Origin: Diphasiastrum complanatum
Lineage: Eukaryota; Streptophyta; Lycopodiopsida; Lycopodiales; Lycopodiaceae
Assembly (NCBI GenBank): GCA_029204225.1
Contig: CM055111.1
Coordinates: 43,464,815-43,528,814, forward strand
Direction of reading: 5' to 3'
DNA: 64,000 bases
Positions 21,476 to 30,842 of this stretch are shown one piece after another; position 1 is the first letter of the stretch, and the number at the start of each line of letters is the position of its first letter. Made by a program: the position numbers and the translations under genes. Below the pieces are notes generated by a model. It ran no database searches. It saw only the letters and a list, made by a program, of their open reading frames with translations, and had not been told where the DNA came from.

Positions 21476-22358
21476 GCAAAAAAAAAAAAACAAAAACCCG
21501 ATTTTCGGCCTCCTCCTCGCGCACAGAACCGCGCCAGCAGTGGAGGAGGCAAATTTTTTTTCTGAGAGCCGTGGGCGTCCAATCTTCGCAAGTGAATACT
21601 TGGCAGGCATCTACTCGACGATACGGAGTTGGTGTGCACGGTGCCGGGTGGGTCTGAGCTTCGTGGAGAGCGAAACGACCAAATTTCGATATTTGGTAAG
21701 TGTAGGCTTGATTTTTTGCAATTGTTGACATTGAGCTGTAGGCAACCAAATCGAGCGTAGTCTGGCTCTAGACCACCTTTCTTCACGCCCACAGTGATTT
21801 TTACAGCATCAGTTTCAGCCGTCACGACACGCCTAGCGAGATTTGAACACCACATTCCAAATGCTTGTGTATTTTGGCCATTTCCACAGAATGGCTTGTT
21901 GGAAACCGAGTGAGGTGATGTCTGAGCCTAGAATGCATTTCCACATGCTTGCACAGACTCCTATGACCTCCGTTCCGCCCGTCTACGTCCGTATCACAAA
22001 TTTCAATTTTCATGCCCTGATTCCATACTTTTTAGGGTTTAGGCATGGACCATCGTGCAAACATCTGCTAGGGGCGCGGTTTAGGCCCACACTGCACTCC
22101 TTTATGCCTGCACGGACTCCGACGCTAACGTCAGTCGCCTGTTATCCCTCATACAGAAATTATTCTATCCCATGCCCTAATCTCATGTTCTTCTTTGGCA
22201 CTTGATATAATGTGTGAACTGGAATCATTCTGATGTATGCTCTGGTATTTTGAGCTCTATTTGAGCTCGGTAATGTTGTTCAATGCAATGTATTTTTTTT
22301 TCTACTGAACGTTTGCCTAATTATTTGTTGTTTGCAGGTTTAGGGTCGTGTTGATACG

Positions 22359-25300
22359 ATGCCAGCGCGGGACCGAGGCCTTTGGGCCGAGGTTGAGCTT
22401 ACCGACGGGGATGTGGGCACACACCATGGCTCAGGCACCCGCAGATGGAGATGCTTGCATTGCGGTGGTCACTTCACGGGATCACTCACCAGGGTTAGGG
22501 CTCACTTGCTGCGGGTCAGAGGGCCAGATGGGCGGACATTGGGCATATCTGATTGCCCCAGATTTCTGATGAGGATCTGCAGAGCTTGTCTACCATGTAC
22601 GGGCCCGATACTGCATCACAGGGTTCTAGACAGGGACAGGCAGCAGGAGCAGCTACAGGTAGGCATGCAAGAGGGCTCACAGGCAGACAGGCAGGGCCTA
22701 CCATGGATATTGGGCCCAGTACATCACGGGCAGGGCATGGTATAGCTGCAGGGCGTAGTACATCATGGGTTGGGCATGGTACAGGTGCAGGGCCCAGTAC
22801 ATCACGGGCAGAGCATGGTACAGCTGCAGGGCCCAGTACAGCACGAGCAGAGCATGGTTCAGGTGCAAGGCCCAGTAGAGCACCTTCAGTTCCATCCGCA
22901 GCAGCAGCAGGACCATCAGATGAGCATGTTGGTTCAGCAGCAGCGGGTGCTTCTCGACCCTCCTCCTCGGCAGCAGATGCACCACATGCTTCGGCAGATG
23001 TTGCCAGAGAGAGTGACACACCCACAGATCAACCATCCGTTGGGCATGCCAGACCACGAGCACCATATACACAGCAGAGAGGGGTTAGGCCCAGGCAGCA
23101 GACCCTTGATCGATGCGGCTGGCAGAGAGAGCAGCAGGCCCGTTGCACTCGACTGTGTGGCCAGTTCTTTTACGAGTGCGGCATTGCCTTTGCTGTTGCT
23201 AACACTTGGGTGTTCAGGGAGTTCTGTGCACAGATGGCGGCCGTGGATGCTACATGGACACCTCCCAGGCGAGAGGCACTACGAGACAGGTTGCTTCGTC
23301 AGGAGGAGGAGACCATCACGCGGGAGTTGAGTTCCATTCGCTCAGCTTAGCAGCAGTAAGTAACTTGTCTTTGTAATCTCTTTGCATGTGTTTAGGATTT
23401 ACTGGTGCCGTAATTTTTGCATGTAGCTAATGGGTGTTTTGCGACAGGTATGGATGCACGATACTGAGCGATGGATGGACCGTTCAGGTTGTCACCGACA
23501 ACGCCTCGAACTGCAAGCAGATGGGCGAGATTATGATGAGGGAGCACCCCAACATTGTGTGGACACCCTGTGCTGCACATTGCATAGACTTGCTCATCGG
23601 CAACTGTGTACGGCGACGAGTTCTGGAGAGCTGCTGAGGAGATTAGTGGGATCCTACTACCCATTTACAGAGTGCTGCGTCTGGTAGACCGTGAGGGGTG
23701 CACCCTCGGTCTCATTTACGAGTTCATGGAGCGCATCGGCGAGGGGATTCTGTTGTCAGCCTTGGACGAGCATAGGTATGACTCTTCAGTGTCTAGTTTG
23801 TTGTTTCTCACTCGAGTCTGATGCGTTTCTTTTATGCTATGGTTTAGTGATTGTTGTAATTTGTCTGCTGCAGGAGGCGCGAGATCTCACGCATCTGGGA
23901 GGCCAGATGGGACTACTTCCACCGACCCATCCACGCCGTAGCCCACATGTTACACCCCTTGTGGCGCTCTACACGAGAGAGGGACGATCCGGAGCTGCAC
24001 CGGGGATGGGTGGAGTACACGGAGCGCGTATGGCCCGGACCAGGTACGTGTGAGAAATCATTTGGTAGCAATGTTACTGCAGTATTGTACTCATTGGTAG
24101 TGTCTGAATTTGAGGGGTCTTACATGTGCCATGTTTTTCCTTTTGCCAATAGGTCCGATGCTGGCCAACATTGCAGGCCAGGTGCTCGCATTTGAGCGCT
24201 TCTAGTTTCCTTTCGATGGAGAGCAGAGTCGGCGGATGGAGGATCAGCTGAGGCCCGTTACATGGTGGTGCATCCACGGGCGCAGCACAGGTGACCTGAG
24301 GCGATTGGCTGAGAGAGTCCTTGCACAGGACTGTTCTGCAGGAGCTTGTGAGCGGAATTGGAGCACCTGGGCCTTGTATCACACGCAGAAGAGGAACAGG
24401 TTGTCCATCGAGCAGTGTAGGCGGTTGGTGTTTGTGAACACCAACGGCCGTATGCTGAGGCGCACACGAGGAGAGGGTCAGATGCTCGAGGTGAGTCACA
24501 TCATCACCCCTTTTTTCTTGGTATGCTTTGGTGAATTGATTTGCTTTCAAAATATGCAGTGAGTTGCACAATACCTGCCTAACAACAATGTATTGTTTTT
24601 GGTTGCAGGTGGACCCCGACACTTGCTTGGTGGATTCGATAGCTGCTGCTCCTCGGGCACCACCCACACAGGAGGAGATGGATGATGAGATCTATAGAGA
24701 GCTCTACAGACAAGCACAGGCTGACGCACGGGCTTTACGGCGGCAGAGGAGGACTGAGAGGCAGAGGGAGAGGGCTGAGGAGGGAGATGACGAGGTCTCG
24801 GAGGGTGGAGAGATGCTCGGGGCAGACTATGTGGAGGAGGAGGAGTGGGTTGAGGGAGATACAGAGGAGGACGAGGAGATGTGGGCGGAGGCACAGGGGG
24901 ATGACCTGGCTGACCTGCTGGTGGACCCTGATGCAGAGACAGAGGAGGAGCCAGCCATTCCTGCACATAGGCCTAGGGGGAGACCTAGAGGTTCTAGGAG
25001 GGGGGGGCTGAGTACTCTTTTTGTAGACAGGAGTGGAGCATCACAGGCAGTCGTCGGCCAGGCATCATCACAGTGGGTAGGGCCATCCCAGGGCGTAGGG
25101 TTACGGCCACCTGACACACAGGCACGACGGAGTAGACACAGGGCTGGGGGCAGCCAGATGGGGGCCAGAGGAGGGGAGAGAGGCAGAGGCAGAGGCAGAG
25201 GTAGAGGCAGGGAGAGGGGGTGGTCCAGAGCCAGGGCACGCAGCAGGGATCCAGAGCACGCAGCAGAGCCAGGGCCACACCACGACATATGGCTCCCTCC

Positions 25301-25463
25301 AGTTCCGATTCATCTGCGGACCCATGGGATCTGCAGTCCACAGATTCGGATGATTTATCCTACCATGACTCTGACGAGCCTTAGTTATATAGTTTTCATT
25401 ACGTTCATGGAACATCATTGTACCCCTTTTTGGTGCCATGTGGCCCGATATTATATATTATGA
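22359..25463 (+). pseudogene. Inner hAT transposase (multi-exon, internally deleted)
   Basis: Zinc finger RWRCLHCGGHF with RVRAHLLRVRG (22440-22530), a frameshift near 22550, a Gly/Ser/Ala-rich linker of repeated GPSTSRAEHG units, then GQFFYECGIAFAVANTWVF (23160). After an intron come CTILSDGWT fused directly to VQVVTDNASNCKQMGEIM and WTPCAAHCIDLLIG. Compared with the family, the DUF659 segment between SDGWT and TDN, and another block after DLLIG, are deleted. Then YRVLRLVDREGCTLGLIYEF, EARWDYFHRP, and the dimerisation domain ACERNWSTWALYHTQKRNRL. Introns with GT-AG borders include 24491-24608. A TAG lies near 24204. The C-terminus is acidic, then RG-rich; one frame ends STDSDDLSYHDSDEP at 25382. 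Confidence 0.85.
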
Positions 25464-25553
25464 TGATCCTATTCACAGCATTGTCGTGATTCAGTATTGT
25501 TCTTTGTGGTTTTAGTTCAGTAACTTCGGTTTTATGGTTTATGATTTATGGTT

Positions 25554-25555
<2 letters not shown>

Positions 25556-25588
<33 letters not shown>
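25556..25588. repeat. (GA)n tract in the hAT 3' region
   Basis: GA tract within the subterminal part of the inner hAT, with a second GA-rich stretch at 25697-25735. It matches the position of the 949-1014 tract relative to the hAT relic at 1015-1299. Confidence 0.9.
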
Positions 25589-25590
<2 letters not shown>

Positions 25591-25918
25591 GGTTGTTTTG
25601 TCAAAAATTGTTTCACTTAAGGCTAAAGTTCAGAATGATTCAGCTAGGTTTTTGTTCAGCATGGTTTTAGTTCCGTTTGTTGTGAATCGTGATCAGAGAG
25701 AGATAGAGAGAGGGAGAATCAGAGAAAGGGAGATTCCTGCTATGTTCACCAGGAATGCCCCAATGTGTTCTCTTTTTTTTATATGGGATGCAGCTTTAGC
25801 GTAAAGGGACCATCCTGCACCTGAAACAGTCGGCAAACTACACAATCATACTCCCCTCGATCAGAGCTTTCATCTGATACCCATATTGCACAAAAAAATT
25901 TCAAAAAAAAAAAAAAAT

Positions 25919-26006
25919 TTCGATTCTACACGATTCTGGGAAAATCCCGAATCGCGAATCGGGATCGCGATTCTGATCGCGATTCGCGAATCGCTGTGCA
26001 ACTATG
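25919..26006 (-). repeat. Inner hAT right terminus
   Basis: Contains CGATTCTACACGATTC, CGAATCGCGAATCG, GATCGCGATTC twice and ends TGCAACTATG, the inverted partner of the left end. Confidence 0.85.
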
Positions 26007-26163
26007 GTTTGAACATTAAAATTTTGAAATTTGAAGTTCAAACTTTCAACTTTGAACTATATTTGGATAACCTAATAGTAAATAGTAAACACTTTAGTAA
26101 ATAGAAAAGTCAAACTCTAATTTAAAGTTTTAGTGACATTCTACAAATGTTGTACATACTATA

Positions 26164-26559
26164 GGTAAATCCTGATGAAATTGATGTGACAAAGGTTTTA
26201 GATCTACCACCAAGGTCACAGGACAAGGAGGATGTGTATGCACTACTCCATGAGGATGCCTTGACGTCTGCAGGTGAATTCAAAGTTCCAACTTTCAAGC
26301 TCTGAATTAGCCCTTGAGGCTTGAGCTTCGTCCCATGACTAAGTTCTAGCCTTAGAGTTAAAATTTCAAACTTTTAAGATGTAAATTGTAACCTTTGCCA
26401 ATCTCTGCGTGCAGGACCTACCACTCATGCCGCTACACGTCACAGGACGAGAGGGATGATTCGTCCGAGAATGAGAGTGATCCATCTAATGATGATGATA
26501 GAATTGACAAGGATCCTACTCCTGAGCCTGCACGGGTGACTAGGAGGTTGCTACGTTAG
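26164..26559 (+). pseudogene. Outer hAT transposase, C-terminal exons after the insertion
   Basis: After an acceptor CTATAG the sequence reads VNPDEIDVTKVLDLPP and KEDVYALLHEDALTSA, then a donor GCAG|GTGAATTC. A further acidic, Asp-rich exon follows from about 26414 and ends at a TAG after TRRLLR at about 26559. VNPDEIDVTKV aligns with the VDPDTCLVDSI start of the last exon in the inner hAT, and both follow an intron at the same place. This identifies the host of the inner element as the intron of a related hAT gene. Confidence 0.75.
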
Positions 26560-27300
26560 GCTTTAGTCTACCTTGGCCCTAGAGGCTGGCCCATTTGGCA
26601 TTTACTATTTAGTATTTACTATTTAGATATTTAGATTTTAGAAATTAGGAGTTGACTTTGACGATTTGAGGTTATAAACTTGAGACTAGTCACTAGTTAC
26701 TAGCAGATAGTATTTTGTAGTGTATAGTGTTATCATTTATGGATGACTTAAAAACTACATTTATGATTCAAGACTCAAGTTTATATTTTGGTAATGTTTT
26801 AAATTTTGATGTTGAATGTCGAATGTGATTTGTACTCACAGTAGCTCAAGAGTTAATACTTAGAAGTTAGTACTTAGTACTGTTACCTGTAAGCTATTAG
26901 AAGTTAGTACTAGAATCTATTATCTGTTACCAGTTACAAAATGCACATGTGACATTGTAGACATTGTCATTTGTGTAAAATTTGAATCATTCAACATTTG
27001 TTGGTTTAGTACTATCTAGCCATGTATATGGTACATTCTAACATGTAATATGTACGGCATAACTTTAATGTTTTTAAATTTGAAAAAAAAAAAATCCCTA
27101 AAATTGATTCGCTGGTTCGAACCTGGAGAAGCCGATTCTTTCCCAATTCAAACACGGTTCGAAAAGACAATTCAAAAGGTACCATAAAAAACAGGTCTGT
27201 ATGCAGTAGGCAGCAGCGAACAAGTCTATCAGTGATCTGTAGCAGTGATCCAATCAACAAACTCCATTCAGACCTGCAAACAGGCCAGTGATCAGGTCTG
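26560..27300. other. No gene recognised; hAT 3' flank and copia leader
   Basis: AT-rich, no supported coding. The right terminus of the outer hAT should fall here but I could not identify it. From about 27100 the sequence probably belongs to the leader of the copia fragment to the right. Confidence 0.4.
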
Positions 27301-28059
27301 AAATCTTCTCCGACAACCCAACCTTCTCCTAGAAGATTTTTGTTGTGCTCATAACAACATTGTCTCCATGCTTTGCTGTCCTATAGAAACCTAAGATCTG
27401 AGGCAGATTTCATAATCTCCTCTTGCAGCATAGCTCCTTGTAGCACCAAATCTCCTTTCACAAAGCTGCCACCCTTGTAGATGAACATCAAAATTGTGAG
27501 CTAGCCAGGGACAGCACCTCCACACCTTGATGATGGTCGGACCAACCTGCATATAATGATCGATTCCGTTCGTTGAGTATCTCCTTGTTCTCTCGAATCT
27601 TGAAGCATGCTCTGATACCATGTTAGAAAACCGACTTGCTCATACAAGTTACCCAAGACAACATTCCTATTGTTGTTAGACAAGTCATACACATGAAAGA
27701 GAACACAAACAAAAATGATAAAGCAGTGATGATGAGATAACTTGAACTATGTCCCATTGCAAATGAGCTAGCGCACTACATACTTATAGACTTTGGTCTA
27801 TGCCAAAAGCAAAAGCAATCTAAAAGCAATTGCCTAATTAATGCCTCTAGGTATGGTAAAAACACCAACACCTATCTATAGCAAAACTTGTGCTCCAAAT
27901 CAAGCACTAGAATCTCAAACTCAAGTCTAATTAAATTTTAACCTGAATTTACTAAATATAGGTAAACGCCCCTAGCCTTAGCACGTAGGCATGGCCCAAT
28001 AATCCTAATTAATCCGAGATGACAACATTAGGGGTAACAATGTGGACATTAACTCTCAC

Positions 28060-28060
<1 letters not shown>
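27300..28060 (-). mobile_element. copia fragment: 5' LTR, primer site and leader
   Basis: The minus strand has a Met-tRNA primer site TGGTATCAGAGCATGC (27605-27620) next to an LTR that begins at 27621 in plus coordinates (TGTTAGAAAACC) and probably ends near 28060 (AACTCTCACA), giving TGTGAGAG...TCTAACA in element orientation, about 440 bp. The leader and a possible gag start lie at 27391-27621; no protease, RT or second LTR was found, so the copy is truncated. Confidence 0.65.
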
Positions 28061-28063
<3 letters not shown>

Positions 28064-28125
<62 letters not shown>

Positions 28126-28855
28126 TTTATTAACGTCCATTATGCCAAAAGGCATATAAGACAGAATAGTACATCTCAAGTGTGTAGTAGCCAGGGAGCA
28201 TAGTAACTCCATAACAATGAAAAGAAAAAGGAGCATAGTCCAAAATACATGTGAAATACATAAAACAAGTGAAATACATGATAACTATCCCTAAGTAAGC
28301 TACATTAGGGGAAATAAGTCTACAAAGTGAGCTTATGCTATCCACCAAGACTACTGAAGTAGTCCGTGATCCGAGGTCTACCGGCAGGAAATGTAGGAAA
28401 TGTAGCAATGGAAAGTGAAGGATGCTGATGTCGTCGAGGACGGTAGAGTGTGCTCTGATGCCGAATACGGTGAGGTCTTTGAGGGCGTATTCTCCCGATA
28501 AGTGTGGTCATATGAACAATGGTAGTGTCCAGGGCTAGACGTCGTCGGCGAGCACGGTGAATTGGGCCACTGTCTATGTCATCCTCTAGCACTGTATCCT
28601 CACGTGGACGACGGTTGGTGAAGAAATCCGTAATCGGCGGCTGAGTGTCACTATCCACTGGAGTATGAGCTCTCCGCAATAAATACATCTAGTATAACAT
28701 AAGAGCGACACATCGAGGATCGACATAAGTGATGAGAGAGTGGAGAGAGGGTGTCTCCCTGAAAAGACAATGATAATGTCCACGGATCTCATAATAAGCT
28801 GGGCATCTGAAAAGGAAATGCTCCTCTGATTTCGCCTCCCCCAATACACTTTAGT
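28064..28855 (-). mobile_element. LINE-3: 3' end with hairpin and (CT)n tail
   Basis: On the minus strand it starts within the zinc-knuckle region (EEHFLFRCPAYYEIRG, about 28790-28840). It continues with a basic C-terminal region (RRPREDTVLEDDIDSG, RARRRRLALDT) ending in PRITDYFSSLGG near 28340. The 3' UTR ends in the hairpin (28135-28162), TTAATAAAG and (CT)n at 28064-28120. It is 5'-truncated near 28855. It sits on the far side of the copia LTR, with only a few bases between. Confidence 0.9.
28135..28162 (-). other. LINE 3'-terminal hairpin (copy 3)
   Basis: On the minus strand the outer stem is GTC/GAC and the inner stem ATGCC/GGCAT with a TTTT loop. Compared with copy 2, three inner base pairs have changed on both sides. 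Confidence 0.75.
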
Positions 28856-28860
28856 TATCG

Positions 28861-29129
28861 AATAAAAGAGAAAACACTATAATGGGGGGGCCCTTAGTAA
28901 CTACCTTAAAGAAACTAGGCCTAACTTAGCCTTAACTAATAAAATGGGCCCTTTGAGTCCAAGTTATACAAACAATAACAAATAAATAGTACACGAGGCT
29001 CCAGGCTTCCTATGAGTCATTCTCGAGGCTTGCTATTAGTCCTTATTCCTACACTATATGCTGATTATATTATATATAGCATTATAGTCTGTCCAAACTA
29101 TTCTGGCAATCAAAATTTCAAATATTTAC
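28861..29129. other. Intronic DNA, no gene recognised
   Basis: Between LINE-3 and the donor of the protease exon. No coding or repeat was identified apart from a short GGGGGGG run. Confidence 0.5.
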
Positions 29130-29241
29130 CATTTCCAGGACCGGCCAAAATGTTTTCCTTAAGATACTCTTGGTCGTACGAAGCAACATCTGCGCCATAT
29201 ATTCCTATGTAGTACGTTTTTACGTACTCGGCATAAGCACC
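29130..29241 (-). CDS. S28 serine protease (EDA2-like), internal exon
   Basis: Encodes GAYAEYVKTYYIGIYGADVA and SYDQEYLKENILAGPGN, the helical segment that precedes the WWYQVCTE block in plant S28 peptidases. Acceptor GCAATACAG, donor AATG|GTAAATATTTG. Length 112 bases, ending one base into a codon that is completed by the exon at 8395-8491, 20.6 kb away. The adjacent upstream intron is only 406 bases. The frame is intact. Confidence 0.92.
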
Positions 29242-29647
29242 CTGTATTGCATCAACCAAAAAGTACATGTCATTACGCATCGCGTTAACATGGTAAAATA
29301 TAAGTCAAAACAAATTCTTCAGAGCAGTCTCATTTATTGAAACCTGAACCTCTCACTGATGGGTATACTGCAAGGAAAGGCAGGATGCCTTGAATACACA
29401 AGTTTGAGCAGAAAATAAAAATACAAAAAATACAAAATAGCACGTCAAAGAGACATGTTCATTGTGTAATCGCCTCGCCCAGCATGTTTGTAACTATTTA
29501 AAAGACTAGGCATGACATGTATGTGTGTGCATATAGATTGTGAAGATTTAGAAAAATAATGAGATATCTACTGCAGCTGCTACACAAAATGAATCACTTG
29601 GAGCCAAATTCACATTTCAATTTGCAAGAGAAGTTTGAAATAGTTAC

Positions 29648-29719
29648 CAGTAAATCTTGCCCTGAAAGGTATACAGCCACAAGGGGTAAACAAAGAATGT
29701 CTGGATTACCATACTGAAA
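29648..29719 (-). CDS. S28 serine protease (EDA2-like), internal exon
   Basis: 24 codons, FQYGNPDILCLPLVAVYLSG followed by QDLL; FQYGNPD.LC.PLV is characteristic of the plant EDA2 group. Acceptor TATTTACAG, donor CTG|GTAACT, both phase 0. The neighbouring intron on its 5' side is 255 bases. Confidence 0.9.
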
Positions 29720-29974
29720 CTGTAAATAACAGACAGATTAATTAGTTCTTGCATGCTAAATCATTACGACAAGGCTCCAACAGAGACTACTTTCATTTTC
29801 AGATAAAGTTTAGTAATATTATTCCTTGGAACATTTAAACAATATTTTGACTAACAATGCTATAGTTAAAAGGTTCAACCATAATGTGGCAGACAGTTTC
29901 ATACATTTTGAAACTCTGCATGAATGTTGTGGAATATTAGTATGTGATCTTAGGCATGAGATAGATAAGTTTAC

Positions 29975-30028
29975 CGCTATAGCGGCAGCATCAGCCAAAA
30001 AGTATAGAAAGTCTCCATCATTTTCCAA
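29975..30028 (-). CDS. S28 serine protease (EDA2-like), internal exon
   Basis: A short exon of 18 codons, LENDGDFLYFLADAAAIA, phase 0 on both sides (acceptor GGATGCAG, donor GCG|GTAAAC). DGDFLYFLADAAA is a conserved S28 segment in plants. Introns of 247 and 255 bases flank it. Confidence 0.9.
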
Positions 30029-30275
30029 CTGCATCCATGTCTACTATCATCAGAAATATACTTGACCCACAAGATCGCTGAAGATAAGAATGCTACACAC
30101 TGAACCTTCAAATTGTCAGATATTCCATTTGGAATATATTGTTACCAAGAAATATTTTTATAAAAGCTGCAGCTTTCCCATATTTTAAGTTCATCACAGA
30201 GATTGGACCAACCAGAAGATGTACATTCAACACCTTCACAACACTACATCGTTGGTACAAAGAAAGCATTTTTAC

Positions 30276-30392
30276 CCTTTCTGCACCAAAGAGAGATTTC
30301 ACGGCTAAGGCATTTGTTGATAAACTTTTCTCCACAAGAGCAGAAACCTCCTGAAGTGCACTTTTACAGTCTGGACCTGCTGATTCTCCAAC
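30276..30392 (-). CDS. S28 serine protease (EDA2-like), internal exon
   Basis: 39 codons beginning VGESAGPDCKSALQEV and ending NALAVKSLFGAER, matching the family segment that follows the catalytic-serine exon. Phase 0 at both ends; acceptor CTACTCCTAG, donor AGG|GTAAAA. The intron on its 5' side is 10.4 kb. A 76-base (CT)n LINE tail in gene-sense orientation lies 41 bases upstream of the acceptor. Confidence 0.92.
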
Positions 30393-30428
30393 CTAGGAGT
30401 AGAGTTTGTCAAAATGTGAGTTAGATAG

Positions 30429-30433
<5 letters not shown>

Positions 30434-30512
<79 letters not shown>

Positions 30513-30840
30513 AAGAATTACTGTCCTTGAAAGCTAAAAAGCATATAAGACCAAACAGTACATGTCAAGTGTGATAGTCCACGTAGGAGCATAGAAAACA
30601 TGTCTCCAAAAAAGAAAGACTCAAAATGAAAACTGGTCTCTGAAAACATCTGAATGAGTTCCAAAAGAAATTCAATCAACTCTAAGTGGAACTGAAAGAG
30701 CTCTCTGCATAAATGAGCAGATATTGTTAATAATATTGTGCCACAATGATATACTAATCAATGTCATGAGCTGTACATATAGAAAGTCAAATAACAGGTC
30801 CTAGTAAAGCTGGAGCTCTACTAAAATAGGATAGATGCTT
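30434..30840 (-). mobile_element. LINE-4: 3' UTR fragment with (CT)n tail
   Basis: The minus strand ends GTACTGTTTGGTCTTATATGC... then AGTAATTCTTCTTTT and (CT)n (30434-30509). The terminal stem is degenerate and AATAAA has decayed. No coding part is left; it meets the plus-strand LINE-5 near 30840. Confidence 0.7.
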
Positions 30841-30842
30841 TG

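Larger units (their letters stand above)
21390..26014 (+). mobile_element. Inner hAT transposon with 8-bp target duplication
   Basis: Element 21398-26006 (4609 bp), flanked by gtttgaac at 21390-21397 and 26007-26014. The termini are inverted: CATAGTTGCA on the left and its complement TGCAACTATG on the right, each followed by palindromic GAATCGCGATTC-type subterminal repeats. An 8-bp duplication, short terminal repeats and an hAT transposase inside place it in the hAT superfamily. It lies inside an intron of the older, related hAT gene. The transposase is damaged, so the copy is probably non-autonomous. Confidence 0.95.
8492..29129 (-). other. 20.6-kb intron of the S28 protease gene, filled with transposons
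   Basis: Bounded by a GTAAATATTTG donor at 29129 and a GGAATTTCAG acceptor at 8492; the two exons join in phase. It contains the coiled-coil relic, the copia/gypsy mosaic, the nested hAT pair, a copia LTR and a LINE end. It is called an intron from the continuity of the flanking exons, not from transcript data. Confidence 0.75.

Noticed and set aside
22516-23072. Long antisense frames opposite the hAT linker and at 24547-25439
   Set aside because: They mirror the GC-rich repetitive sense frames, which carry the recognisable zinc finger and transposase blocks.
29826-30354. Plus-strand frames opposite the protease exons
   Set aside because: The minus strand encodes the conserved S28 segments with proper splice sites; the plus frames have no similarity.
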